Source: Nostoc flagelliforme FACHB-838
Lineage (GTDB): Bacteria > Cyanobacteriota > Cyanobacteriia > Cyanobacteriales > Nostocaceae
NCBI RefSeq assembly: GCF_014698065.1
Contig: NZ_JACJSI010000020.1
Location: forward strand, 1 to 64,000
Length of the DNA stretch: 64,000 nt
Direction of reading: 5' to 3'
Shown here: one piece after another, positions 10,292-19,012 of the stretch
Layout: each line of letters opens with the position of its first letter
How positions within the stretch are numbered: position 1 is the first letter of the stretch
Translations under genes and position numbers: made by a program
Notes under the pieces: generated by a model
Seen by the model: the letters and a program-made list of their open reading frames with translations, nothing else
Database searches by the model: none
What the model was told of the DNA's origin: nothing

Positions 10292-10960
10292 CTAAGAGCG
10301 ATCGCCAAACAATATTGTTCCTAATCGTACCATCGTCGCACCTGCTTGCACTGCTAGTTCGTAGTCGCCTGACATACCCATAGATAGGTGTTGCATTTTA
10401 ATGTGCGACCAGTTTTGCTCCTGGATTTCTTTGGCCAGCTCACGATTGAGATTAAACACACTGAGAATTTCGGAATCATTTAATCCTGAAGGCGGAATTG
10501 TCATCAAACCTTGAATTTGTAAACTTTTGTATTGATTGAGTGTGGGTAAATCAGCCAAAAGCTCTGGCACACTCCAACCAGACTTGTTGGCATCGGGGAG
10601 AATTTTCACTTGCAGGCAAACGTGAGGACTCACTCCTAGCTGTTGCGCTAATTGGTCTAAGCGCTGTGCCAGCTTTAAATTATCCACGGAGTGAATCCAA
10701 GGGAATTGTTCGATGGCTTTTTTGGCTTTATTGCCTTGCAAATGTCCAATAAAGTGCCAGGTAATATCTGGTAAGTCTTGCAACTCGGCTTGTTTGCTGG
10801 CGGCTTCTTGGATACGGCTTTCCCCAAAATCACGAATTCCTGCGGAGTATGCAGACCGAATGACCTGGGCAGAAACTTGCTTGCTAACAGCAATCAATCT
10901 GACTGATGTCGGTAGTGAGGAGCGAATGGAAATAATACGTTCGGAAATCGAACTGCTCAT
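10292..10960 (-). CDS. pipY: PLP-binding YggS/PipY family protein
   Basis: YggS-family (PLPBP) proteins bind pyridoxal phosphate and keep vitamin B6 and amino-acid pools in balance. The 222-aa protein has the PLP-binding lysine in RLIAVSKQVS (K27), then GESRIQEA, WHFIGHLQGNK, and the phosphate-binding part MGMSGDYELAVQAG. The start codon overlaps the pipX stop by 4 nt (10957-10960), implying translational coupling. In cyanobacteria this gene is called pipY because of its link to pipX. Confidence 0.94.
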   Translation of the reverse strand: MSSSISERIISIRSSLPTSVRLIAVSKQVSAQVIRSAYSAGIRDFGESRIQEAASKQAELQDLPDITWHFIGHLQGNKAKKAIEQFPWIHSVDNLKLAQRLDQLAQQLGVSPHVCLQVKILPDANKSGWSVPELLADLPTLNQYKSLQIQGLMTIPPSGLNDSEILSVFNLNRELAKEIQEQNWSHIKMQHLSMGMSGDYELAVQAGATMVRLGTILFGDRS

Positions 10961-11235
10961 TGGAAGGTGCGTTGGAAAACACTCTGAAGCTGATCGTACT
11001 CTTGAGGCTGTCCACTACGCCGCAGGGTACGTAAGCGATTTTCTAACATCATTCTAGCCTCAGTACGTCCTAGAGACTGGAATTTAACACCTTTAACGTC
11101 ATTTGCCACCAAAAAAAATAAGCGCTGGGCATAAAGTGTGGTGAACAAATCCTGGTTCTCATCAACCATACAGATTTTGTAGAGTAAACCCCAAGTTGGA
11201 TGGTTTATGTAAGTTTCTGCGTTTTCTGGATTCAT
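10957..11235 (-). CDS. pipX: PII-interacting protein PipX, NtcA coactivator
   Basis: PipX shuttles between the nitrogen sensor PII (GlnB) and the regulator NtcA, activating NtcA targets when 2-oxoglutarate is high. The 92-aa protein has the expected size. It has an N-terminal Tudor-like beta domain (YINHPTWGLLYKIC, then LYAQRLFFLV) and two C-terminal helices (TEARMMLENRLRTLRR). The last 4 nt overlap pipY. I saw no clear GTA-N8-TAC NtcA site just upstream, but the search was by eye. Confidence 0.96.
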   Translation of the reverse strand: MNPENAETYINHPTWGLLYKICMVDENQDLFTTLYAQRLFFLVANDVKGVKFQSLGRTEARMMLENRLRTLRRSGQPQEYDQLQSVFQRTFQ

Positions 11236-12351
11236 TTAAGAGTCAAGGTGTAGTCAAGGTGGGAGTATATATATCTATCTTTTCGCAGTAAATTCTAAAC
11301 ATTCAGACGATAATACCAACATTCGTCAGAATATTTTCTTAAAATGCGAAACTGCGGTTACGAAGACCTTGATCTAATTCCTAATTGGCACATGAAGCTA
11401 GTGGTAGTGAAGCGAAATGGTGCAACAGAAGCCGCCAAGCATAGTTTTAGAAAGTAGAGGCTGGTCGATAAAGATCACCATCTGCTTTGGTGACTTAAAT
11501 TTACCAATCTGTAGAGACAGGGCATAAAGTAGTCCTGATCCTCTTGTTGGAGGTTCGATGTGCCAAGGAAAAACACCCTTTGAAATTCCCAACAGCAACA
11601 GCGAATTTTTCAACTTCTTTCCATACTGCCACAACTGTCGCTGAATGGCACAAAATTGTAGCTGGCAAGTGAGTATTGAGGAATAATACTATCCTTCTAT
11701 TGATTGGGTAGCTCTAACTGGGTACTGGAGACTAGGAAAGAGTTTTTTTCCCATGATTGGGTAGCTCCAAGACTGAGAAAGAGTCTTTTTGCCATGATTG
11801 GGGTTTGAATCCACATCAAAATTGTCCCAGTTCCCATTACCCATTATCCAGTTCAAGTTTCAACTAGAACAGCAGGTTCTTGATGAAGGGGCAAAACTGG
11901 CATCATTTTAGCGTTGAACTGCATAAAATTGAGGATGCACTGCAATCATCAAACTTATATAAATATACAGTTATTTGGCGGATGTAACTCAGGATTTCCC
12001 CACTAGAAAAGAAGGAAAATAGAGATATTCATTTAATTGGTGTTTGTTTATACTATTTCAAATTTTTGTAGTCGTTATACTCATGACTTAGGTTCTACCT
12101 GGGAATTAGGAAGTGGCTTTGCCACTTCTTTTTATTGATATGCTAGCCCAGTAGTTTTGTTGAACTTTTAACCTTTGTTAATTGTTATACCATTCCCCAA
12201 AATACTTGCTATATACACGTTGCTAGGGGCGTACAGCTGTACGCCCATATAGCCGATTTATTTGCTGCAAAGATTGTTGACAATGGGATGACTTCGTGTG
12301 TCTTTAATTGACGAAGTAATTTGACGGAATTATGGTCATATAGACATCAAA
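11236..12351. other. Gene-less region with repeats and a possible small RNA
   Basis: No convincing gene is present in this 1.1 kb between pipX and the Rieske oxygenase. A 78-codon open frame at 11398-11634 (minus) has no recognisable domain or good start signal. The region contains two or three imperfect direct copies of a roughly 50-nt unit starting TGATTGGGTAGCTC (11703 to about 11810), a 20-bp perfect palindrome at 12227-12246 (GGGCGTACAG/CTGTACGCCC), and a promoter-like/terminator pair at 12076-12135. Confidence 0.6.
12088..12135 (+). ncRNA. Candidate short RNA ending in an intrinsic terminator
   Basis: A TATACT box at 12076-12081 is followed by a small hairpin (AGGT/ACCT, 12089-12099), an unpaired stretch, and a strong terminator: GAAGTGGC (12110-12117), loop TTT, GCCACTTC (12121-12128), then a T-rich tail. 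No plus-strand gene upstream needs this terminator. The two-hairpin layout recalls cyanobacterial Yfr1, but the Yfr1 single-strand motif ACUCCUCACAC is absent, so identity is open. Confidence 0.35.
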
Positions 12352-13440
12352 TTAGTCATTACTCATTTTATCTTGCCATCTTTCACGCTTGGGCTTGTTC
12401 TCTACATCGCGCGATCGCCCTTCTTGCCAAGTCCCCCACATTAGGGATTGCTGTTTTTCAACATGATTAATAAACTGCATGATTGAGTGATCTGCTTTGA
12501 TAGGAGTTTTCAAATCAAACTGAATTGTTTGGACAACCTTGATGTCACCCATGAGAAAGAACTTACCTGCAATTTTAGTCAGCCATAGCACAATTCGATT
12601 GCATAACCAACCAAAAAATCCTTTACGTTTCTTAGTAATTAACAGAATTTGACCTTCAGCTTTTCCGCCTTCGTGGAGGCGAACTGCAAACATCATGTGA
12701 ACATGGAAGAAATCGGGGCCAAATGTCACAATGTTAATGCTACCGTACCAATAGCAAACACTGTAAGTTATGGCATTTTTATAAAAAAGACGGATGAGCT
12801 TAATGAAAAAGGAATCGTTTTTGATTGGTGTAGTGTTAGTGAAAATAATAGCATTCTCATTAAGTTCTTGTCTTTCAAAAATAATTTCTACTGGCAGTTT
12901 GTGGACTGTATTAAGGTGTTGAGCATCAATGGCATTAATCATCACCACGTTGGGGTGACAGTTCATCAAAAAATGAGAATGGATAGCAACATCACACTCT
13001 TTATCTTCCAACTCTGGAACAAAAGGTAAGGGTTGTTGTGGTATTTCTCCAGTCCAAACCCAAATCATTCCGTATTTTTCAGCAGTAGGCCAAGTTTGTA
13101 ACTTTAGGGAAGGTGGTGTATCTAAACATGGGATATTAACACACATTCCTTCAGCATCAAACTTCCAGTGGTGGAAAAAACAACGTAGTGCATTACCTTC
13201 AACCTTGCCTTCAGCAAGGTGAGCGCCCATGTGTGGACAGTAGGCATCAAAGGTAACTAATCTTTTGTCTTTACCTCGGTAAATTACTAATTCTCTACCC
13301 AAAATCGTGACAGGTTTTACTTCACCCACCCGCAAATTTTGAGAGGGTATTACCCAATACCATCCCTCAGTAAAACGCTCTGGGTTATTGAAAATTTTAG
13401 TTTTACGGTTTGAGCTAAAAGTCTGCGAGTTGAGATTCAT
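12352..13440 (-). CDS. Rieske non-heme iron oxygenase
   Basis: The 362-aa protein is an aromatic-ring-hydroxylating type oxygenase. The Rieske [2Fe-2S] motif is complete: C68-P-H70 followed by C87-F-F-H90. The catalytic domain shows NAIDAQHLNTVH near residue 170, fitting the bridging Asp and the two iron-binding histidines. The family acts on carotenoids, chlorophyll intermediates, sterol-like compounds and aromatic acids; the substrate cannot be read from sequence. There are no membrane helices at the C-terminus of the kind found in pheophorbide a oxygenase. The gene stands alone, flanked by repeat-rich DNA on both sides. Confidence 0.88.
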   Translation of the reverse strand: MNLNSQTFSSNRKTKIFNNPERFTEGWYWVIPSQNLRVGEVKPVTILGRELVIYRGKDKRLVTFDAYCPHMGAHLAEGKVEGNALRCFFHHWKFDAEGMCVNIPCLDTPPSLKLQTWPTAEKYGMIWVWTGEIPQQPLPFVPELEDKECDVAIHSHFLMNCHPNVVMINAIDAQHLNTVHKLPVEIIFERQELNENAIIFTNTTPIKNDSFFIKLIRLFYKNAITYSVCYWYGSINIVTFGPDFFHVHMMFAVRLHEGGKAEGQILLITKKRKGFFGWLCNRIVLWLTKIAGKFFLMGDIKVVQTIQFDLKTPIKADHSIMQFINHVEKQQSLMWGTWQEGRSRDVENKPKRERWQDKMSND

Positions 13441-13739
13441 TTTTATGGTTTCACTTGAAGTGAAGCAGTTGATCTAGAAGTAACATGGGAACTCAAAAAA
13501 AACAGTTACTTTCAGTACTATAAGAAACAACTACCTAATAAATGGATAAAATTTAGAAGGTTGGATTTAAAAAAAGTGTTATTAAATATGTTAAAAAATA
13601 TGCAAATTTATTATCAGCTAAATTTTCAAAAATTCATTTTAAATAGATATTTGAAAATTTAAAATTTAGTAAAGTTTCTAATTAGGTAAAAATCTCAAGT
13701 ACCGATGCCAATACTTTGCTAAGTAGGTAAGCATTATTA

Positions 13740-13903
13740 GAGGCTGTTTGAAAAGTAATTGGCTGTGATTTTAAGTACTTCTAGATCCCCCCTAACCCCC
13801 CTTTTTTAAGGGGGGAACCGGAATCAAAGTCCCCCTTTTTAAGGGGGATTTAGGGGGATCTATAACGTTTGGCTACCGATAAGAGGACTTTTCAAACATC
13901 CTC
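13740..13903. mobile_element. MITE-like element with TTA target duplication
   Basis: The 164-bp element begins GAGGCTGTTTGAAAAGT (13740-13756) and ends with the near-complement ACTTTTCAAACATCCTC (13887-13903). It is flanked by TTA at 13737-13739 and 13904-13906, a 3-bp target duplication as made by IS5-group transposases. Inside is a second, G/C-tract inverted repeat (AGATCCCCCCTAACCCCCC against AAGGGGGATTTAGGGGGATCT-like ends), itself a common repeat in these genomes. No coding capacity. Confidence 0.7.
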
Positions 13904-13917
13904 TTAAATACAAGATG

Positions 13918-13980
13918 TCATTGCAAGTGAAGCGAAGCAATCGCAAAGTCTCTGGGATTGCTTCGCTTCACTCGCAATGA
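13918..13980. repeat. Long hairpin repeat
   Basis: Two 25-nt arms (13918-13942 and 13956-13980) are inverted copies with a single mismatch and contain GAAGCGAAGCAATC. The 13-nt loop is short. It follows the MITE-like element by 14 bp, making a composite repeat block upstream of the MerR-type gene. Confidence 0.65.
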
Positions 13981-14082
13981 GAGAACATATTATATTTATT
14001 TACGTCCATTAACTTACATTCTCAAATAACTTAAAAATAGAAAAATATGTAATAATAATTACAAGAATTGGGAAAATCTCCT

Positions 14083-14514
14083 ATGTTAACTCAAGATAAA
14101 AAACTACTTTTAATTGGTCAGGTAAAAGATTTAAGCGGAATCTCCATTAGGACAATTCGTTATTACGAGAGTTTAGGCTTAATCAATTCATTAAGTCGAA
14201 CAGAGGGAGGCTTTCGTCAGTTTTCGTTTAATGTGCTAACTCGTCTAGCATTCATTAAAAGGGCACAAAATCTTGGTCTGAGCCTAGAAGAAATTGTCAA
14301 TATTCTTCAGGTTTATGATCAAGGGCAAATTCCCTGTGGTGACATTAAAGAGAAACTTGAAGAGAAGGTTTTGCAAATTGATCATCAAATTGATCAGTTG
14401 TTAACTTTACGCTCTGAAATAAAGGGATTACTTTCAGGCTGGAAGAATGTTAGCGATCAACATGAGAATACAATTTGTCCGATCATTCAAAACACTAGTA
14501 CTTTGTCAAACTAG
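14083..14514 (+). CDS. MerR-family metal-responsive regulator
   Basis: A DNA-binding repressor/activator of the MerR family, about 143 aa from the ATG at 14083 (a TTG at 14068 would add five residues). The winged helix-turn-helix starts LIGQVKDLSGISIRTIRYYE and continues RTEGGFRQF. A dimerisation coiled coil follows (EKLEEKVLQIDHQIDQL). Two cysteines, in IPCGDI before the coiled coil and in TICPII near the end, occupy the positions used for metal binding in ZntR/CadR/CueR-type members. It lies convergent to the copper genes copZ-copA. The 30-bp palindrome in the copZ promoter is a good candidate target. Confidence 0.85.
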   Translation: MLTQDKKLLLIGQVKDLSGISIRTIRYYESLGLINSLSRTEGGFRQFSFNVLTRLAFIKRAQNLGLSLEEIVNILQVYDQGQIPCGDIKEKLEEKVLQIDHQIDQLLTLRSEIKGLLSGWKNVSDQHENTICPIIQNTSTLSN

Positions 14515-14596
14515 TTTTTAGTGTTTGTAATAAGCGCTTTACTACCGCAAGGCAGAATGCAAAATTAAAAAATAAAGCAATTTCTTCGTTCCTTAT

Positions 14597-14824
14597 CTAG
14601 GATTCAGGACTTTTATAGAGAAGAAACCACCATAACTCTAGTCCAATTAAGGCGAAACCTGCGATCGCAACTCCAACTTTCAAGCCCAAAGGTTGCTCGA
14701 TCCGGTGAAATTGACTGTTTTGCTCTGGCGAGTGGGCTGGCATTTCTGCTAAAGCTACGCCTGATGTTCCAGTGAGAAGCACTAAAGCTGTAAGGCTTCC
14801 CCAAAGCGTTTTTTTACTGAACAT
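14597..14824 (-). CDS. Short membrane protein of the copper operon
   Basis: The 75-aa product has an N-terminal hydrophobic signal-like segment ending VALAEMPAH and a second hydrophobic segment (VGVAIAGFALIGLELWWFLL) near the C-terminus. It follows copA after 19 nt on the same strand. From memory, QPLGLKV...ALIGLELWWF resembles the membrane-anchor part of cyanobacterial cupredoxin-domain proteins found next to copper pumps, but here the reading frame stops right after the helix and there is no cupredoxin domain. It may be a truncated version or a genuinely short form. Function unknown. Confidence 0.6.
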   Translation of the reverse strand: MFSKKTLWGSLTALVLLTGTSGVALAEMPAHSPEQNSQFHRIEQPLGLKVGVAIAGFALIGLELWWFLLYKSPES

Positions 14825-14843
14825 TTCTTAAATTATCCTGAAA

Positions 14844-17147
14844 TTATGAGATAGTTTTTGGTTGAAAGTTACGCAATCTGAGGGCATTGCTAACAACAGA
14901 GAGCGAAGAAAGAGCCATTGCACCTCCGGCGATAATTGGATTGAGTAACCAACCGAAGATAGGAAACAAAATTCCTGCCGCAATGGGAATACCAATAACG
15001 TTGTAAACAAAGGCAAAGAAGAGATTTTGCCTAATATTGTTGATGGTAGCGCGGCTAAGTTGAATTGCTGTGACGATTCCTTGCAAATCTCCAGAAATTA
15101 GGGTAATATCGCTAGCTGCGATCGCTACATCTGTTCCCGTACCAATAGCAATTCCCACATCAGCCTGTGCTAAGGCTGGCGCATCATTTATACCATCGCC
15201 TACCATTGCAACAATCTTGGATTTTGAATTTTTGATTTTTGATTTTGGATTGGGAAGTCTCTCTATCTCCCCTTGCAAAGATTGGATAATCGCTGCCTTT
15301 TGATCTGGACGCACTTCGGCAAAGATTCGCTGGATGCCAACTTGCTTTGCGATCGCTTCGGCAGTTTTACGATTGTCTCCGGTGAGCATTACTACTTCTA
15401 AACCTAGCTTCTGTAAAGCTTTTACTACTGCTGTTGAGGAAGGTTTGAGGGCATCGGCAATTCCCATTATCCCTTGTAGTTCGCCGTCTACAGCAATCAA
15501 AATAACTGTCTTACCAGCAGTTTCCCATGTATCTTTATACTGCTGGAGACTGATGGTATTGATTCCAAGTTCTGTTAACCAGCGTTGTGTACCAATTTGC
15601 ACAAGCTGATTTGCAACAACTGCTTGCACACCACTACCTGCGTTAGCCACAAAGTTGTTTACATCCATTAAACTCACTTCTTGAGACTGGGCGTATTTTA
15701 CAACCGCTTCTGCTAAAGGATGCTCAGAATTGCGTTCTACTGTTGCTGCTAACTGTAAAAGCTGGATTTCATTACCATTCGCTGTACCGTTTACAGTTAC
15801 AAAGTCTGTAACCGTAGGTTTTCCCTGAGTCAAAGTGCCAGTTTTATCTAGAACAATGGTTTTAATTTTGTGTGCTAGTTCTAAGCTGTCCGCACTTTTA
15901 ATTAAAATGCCATTTTCTGCACCTTTGCCTGTCCCCACCATTACAGATGTGGGAGTAGCTAAACCCAAAGCACAGGGACAAGCGATAATTAGTACACCCA
16001 CCGTTGTCATTGTTGCGAGGGTGAGGTTGCCAGTGAAATTAAACCAAATAACGAAAGTGGCGATCGCAACAGCAATCACAGCTGGTACAAACCATCCTGT
16101 GACTTGATCTGCCAAGCGCTGAATTGGTGCTTTAGAACCTTGGGCTTGTTGCACTAGTTTGACAATTTGAGCCAAAAATGTATCATTTCCGACTCGTGTC
16201 ACCCGAAACTGAAATGCACCCGCACCGTTAATCGTCGCCCCAATCACCTCATCTCCTGGCTGCTTTTTGACTGGCAAACTTTCACCCGTCACCATCGCTT
16301 CATCTACCGTCGAAGCGCCTGCAATTACTTCGCCATCTACCGGAATCTTTTCACCGGGACGCACCAAAATCACATCGTTGATTCTGACTTCGGCGATGGG
16401 AACATCAATTTCTTTACCATCACGCATAACTCTGGCATCTCTGGCTTGCAATCCAATGAGTTTGCGGATTGCTTCAGAAGTTTGTCCCCTAGCGCGATTT
16501 TCTAACAACCGCCCCAGCAAAATTAAGGTAATGACAATAGCGGCAACTTCGTAATAAATATGAGGTATCAAGCCTTGAGCAATAAAAAATTTCGGGAAAA
16601 CAGTGACAAATAAAGAATATAGATATGCTGCACTTGTGCCCAAAGCAATCAGCGTGTCCATCGTTGCCGTATGGCGCTTGAGGGATTTCCAGCCATTTCG
16701 GTAAAAAGATCCACCACACCAGAACACGACAGGGGTTGTCAGCACTAACTGTACCCAAGAATTCTGAAGGAAACTTGGAATTAAGGGTAAGTTCAACCCA
16801 GTCATCATAGGCAACGATCCCACAACCAGGAAAATGCTGATTACACCTCCTACTAACACCTTGAAAGAGAGTTTACGTTGTAATGCTTGCTTATCGGCTT
16901 TTTCGGCATCATCTTCTTCAAAAAGCAATTCTTCAGAGACTGAGTAAGAAGAGTATCCCGCAGTAGCGATCGCACTTTGGATTTTCTCTAAATTGGCTAA
17001 AGAGCGATCATACTTGATGGCGGCTTGTTCTGCTCCAAAGTTAACGTTGCAGCCGCTTACCCCAGGAACAGAGCGAATTGCCTTTTCGATGTTGTTGGCG
17101 CAAGCGGCGCAACTCATGCCTCGAAGTTTGAGTGTGAGAGTATCCAT
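14844..17147 (-). CDS. copA: Copper-exporting P1B-type ATPase
   Basis: The 767-aa pump has one N-terminal heavy-metal domain ([15 protein letters not shown]13 and C16). It also carries TGES in the actuator domain, the [11 protein letters not shown] copper-site helix, the phosphorylated Asp in DKTGTLTQG, an SEHPLAEAV nucleotide-binding His, and [17 protein letters not shown] plus this layout marks Cu(I) transport (CopA/PacS/CtaA type); whether it exports copper or loads thylakoids cannot be decided. A Lys/Ser-rich stretch ([12 protein letters not shown]) just before the GDGIND motif is encoded by heptamer-like A/T repeat DNA at 15214-15257 and is probably an insertion. The order copZ, copA, short membrane protein suggests one operon. 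Confidence 0.93.
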   Translation of the reverse strand: MDTLTLKLRGMSCAACANNIEKAIRSVPGVSGCNVNFGAEQAAIKYDRSLANLEKIQSAIATAGYSSYSVSEELLFEEDDAEKADKQALQRKLSFKVLVGGVISIFLVVGSLPMMTGLNLPLIPSFLQNSWVQLVLTTPVVFWCGGSFYRNGWKSLKRHTATMDTLIALGTSAAYLYSLFVTVFPKFFIAQGLIPHIYYEVAAIVITLILLGRLLENRARGQTSEAIRKLIGLQARDARVMRDGKEIDVPIAEVRINDVILVRPGEKIPVDGEVIAGASTVDEAMVTGESLPVKKQPGDEVIGATINGAGAFQFRVTRVGNDTFLAQIVKLVQQAQGSKAPIQRLADQVTGWFVPAVIAVAIATFVIWFNFTGNLTLATMTTVGVLIIACPCALGLATPTSVMVGTGKGAENGILIKSADSLELAHKIKTIVLDKTGTLTQGKPTVTDFVTVNGTANGNEIQLLQLAATVERNSEHPLAEAVVKYAQSQEVSLMDVNNFVANAGSGVQAVVANQLVQIGTQRWLTELGINTISLQQYKDTWETAGKTVILIAVDGELQGIMGIADALKPSSTAVVKALQKLGLEVVMLTGDNRKTAEAIAKQVGIQRIFAEVRPDQKAAIIQSLQGEIERLPNPKSKIKNSKSKIVAMVGDGINDAPALAQADVGIAIGTGTDVAIAASDITLISGDLQGIVTAIQLSRATINNIRQNLFFAFVYNVIGIPIAAGILFPIFGWLLNPIIAGGAMALSSLSVVSNALRLRNFQPKTIS

Positions 17148-17276
17148 AACTAGATGAACCCCTGTGATTGATGTGGGAGGATCTGAAAGTAATTCGTAAT
17201 TAAATTATTTGGGGATTTAGACCCCAACAGGTAAATACCGCCAAGAAAGACAATTACCCGCGAGTGCTTCGCCAAC

Positions 17277-17309
17277 AATTACGAATTACGAATTACGAAT
17301 TACGAATTA
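17277..17309. repeat. AATTACG heptanucleotide tandem repeat
   Basis: Four to five exact tandem copies of AATTACG lie between copZ and copA and end at the copZ stop codon. This is the STRR class of heterocystous cyanobacteria. Confidence 0.8.
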
Positions 17310-17310
17310 G

Positions 17311-17508
17311 TTAGCAACTGGCTGGATAGCCAGCAGCAGCCAATGCTTCCTTAATTGCTGTTTCTGATGCTTGAGTTTCTACACTGACAAGCTTGGTTGT
17401 TGGATCAGCCTGAACGCTAGCATTGGCATCGACTGCTTGAAGTGCTTTGGTAATGGTGTTTGCACAAACTGAACAAGCCATGTTGGGAACTGTAAGTTGG
17501 AGAGTCAT
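17311..17508 (-). CDS. copZ: Copper chaperone, CopZ/Atx1 type
   Basis: A single heavy-metal-associated domain that carries Cu(I) to the copper ATPases. From the ATG at 17506-17508 the protein has 65 residues; the frame extends upstream to 17541, but the shorter start places the first beta strand (LQLTVPNM) at the N-terminus, as in the family. The metal site is MACSVC, and the C-terminus is AGYPASC. It is 163 nt upstream of copA on the same strand. Confidence 0.88.
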   Translation of the reverse strand: MTLQLTVPNMACSVCANTITKALQAVDANASVQADPTTKLVSVETQASETAIKEALAAAGYPASC

Positions 17509-17610
17509 AGATTTACGAGATAGAGTGGAAAAGCTAGCCAAACTAAAGTGGATGACTAAGCGACATCCGTCAACAGTCAGAAATCTCTGGTTGAAAGTCG
17601 CCTTAAATTC

Positions 17611-17643
17611 ATCCTAGACTCTCTAGCCGGCTAGAGAGTCTAG
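17611..17643 (-). promoter_or_regulatory. MerR-type operator/promoter of the copper operon
   Basis: Positions 17614-17643 are a perfect 30-bp palindrome (arms CTAGACTCTCTAGCC). Read on the minus strand, a TAGACT -35-like box (17642-17637) and a TAGGAT -10-like box (17616-17611) are separated by 20 nt, with the dyad centred between them. The over-long spacer with a central dyad is the hallmark of MerR-activated promoters. It would start transcription about 100 nt upstream of copZ. Confidence 0.7.
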
Positions 17644-18010
17644 AGATTTTTAAAAGTTTTTAGCCAAACTTCAAATTTCTTTATAATCTTGGTTTAGCTG
17701 AGTAACCGTTGCCCATCAAAATACAACGTATTAACTTTAAGATTGATACAAATACCTTGGTAGTGGCGCACAGATGTCACTTAACGTGAAAGTCAGTCTA
17801 AAACAAGCCTGTAGAGATTATTTCTTACCTTGTTTATCTCGTTGCCGTCCTTGGGGCTGCCGCCTCCCCTGTTGGCAGAGCCGCCAAGAGCAGCATTTCC
17901 AGCCTCTGGGCTGGAAACGAGGAAAGGGATTTGGGCTTAAATTGACATCAATGCACAGCTTTGCTCCCTGTCGCCTTGCCTCTTCATTGACGTTTAAGGG
18001 ATAGCTGCTA

Positions 18011-18039
18011 AAGAAAAAGCCCCTGGTGTTGACCAGGGG
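18011..18039 (-). terminator. Minus-strand terminator 1
   Basis: On the minus strand the stem CCCCTGGT/ACCAGGGG (18039-18032 with 18027-18020) has a 4-nt loop and is followed by CTTTTTCTT. No protein gene precedes it within 900 nt, so it may end a small RNA. Confidence 0.6.
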
Positions 18040-18427
18040 TATCCATCTTTATTCCCTTATTAAGAATCGCATCTGTGAAGCTATGGTCAATTCACAGTTA
18101 TGCAATTAACGGATAAGATTGATGATTATTTTGCAATTAGCTAATTTAGATAAAAATTTACCCAGTTTAAAGAGGCAGGAGGCAAGAGGCAGAAGGGAAT
18201 CCCCATAAATAAATTGAGGGGATTTAATAAGGATGCAATATTTCTTGTGCTTCGCATCTCGAAATATATATTTCCATATTTTTCATAAATAAATTTAAAG
18301 GCTTGTGACCCTTTTGGCACAGGGGAAATAGATTCATTCCTCCTGCCTGCCCTCTGCCTTTTTTGGTCATGGATAAGAGCAATGTCTATGATGGGCTACG
18401 CTAACGCTTTTTTGTCTTCGACTGATC

Positions 18428-18458
18428 AAAAAAAGGTTTAGCACTTAGCTAAACCTTT
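18428..18458 (-). terminator. Minus-strand terminator 2
   Basis: Perfect 11-bp stem (AAAGGTTTAGC at 18458-18448 with 18442-18432) and a T7 run on the minus strand. It lies between terminators 1 and 3, bracketing possible short transcripts. Confidence 0.6.
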
Positions 18459-18651
18459 ATATATTTAGTGTTTAAGCAGACATTCCAGATTAATTTAAAC
18501 TTACTTTCATAAGAGTTCATCTTCCTATAGACTGTATCTAAATATCCTGAAGATTGATGTGGGATTACTTAATATCACTTGGTAAAAATATTAATTGCTT
18601 TATTTAAAAAAACATAAAGTTATACTTGCAAGTTATAGTATAAATTTCTAT

Positions 18652-18681
18652 AAAAAAAGACCCTGGGTATTATTCCAGGGT
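18652..18681 (-). terminator. Minus-strand terminator 3 (end of kinase operon?)
   Basis: Stem ACCCTGG/CCAGGGT (18681-18675 with 18666-18660) followed by CTTTTTTT on the minus strand. It lies 330 nt beyond the stop codon of the REC-histidine kinase gene and could end that transcript. Confidence 0.6.
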
Positions 18682-19012
18682 GCATACACATTTTTCAGGC
18701 ATTAACAGGCTAAATAATAACTTTAAAAAATAGTTATTTCTACTATCGCTAGAATGATACCAACAGTAATCTGTAAACTTTTTTAAACATAATAAAAAGA
18801 GAGTTAAACGTGAGAGAGTGGCGCTGTCTATGCTGCCAGCCAGTGAACGGATGTAATAAAAATACTGTCACGCCAGGGAGTATGTCAATTATGGCCATCT
18901 TCCACGAGGATGTGTACAAAATATATAAAACATTATTCTGGTTGATTCAACAAATTTACATTTGTCAAGATTAGCAGTCTAGGAGCAAAATATGAATGTG
19001 AAGGAAAATAAC

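Larger units (their letters stand above)
17644..19012. other. Gene-less region with three minus-strand terminators
   Basis: I see no supportable protein gene in these 1.4 kb. An open frame at 17774-18004 has unlikely composition. Three hairpins preceded by A-runs on the plus strand read as intrinsic terminators on the minus strand, at 18011-18039, 18428-18458 and 18652-18681. C/T- and A/G-rich repeats (GGCAGGAGGCAAGAGGC and its near complement) lie at about 18173-18200 and 18335-18362. Confidence 0.6.

Noticed and set aside
12088-12135. Yfr1 small RNA
   Set aside because: Two-hairpin layout is similar, but the defining unpaired ACUCCUCACAC motif is missing.
17774-18004. 76-codon plus-strand open frame rich in Cys and Arg
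   Set aside because: No domain or credible start, and composition follows repeat DNA.
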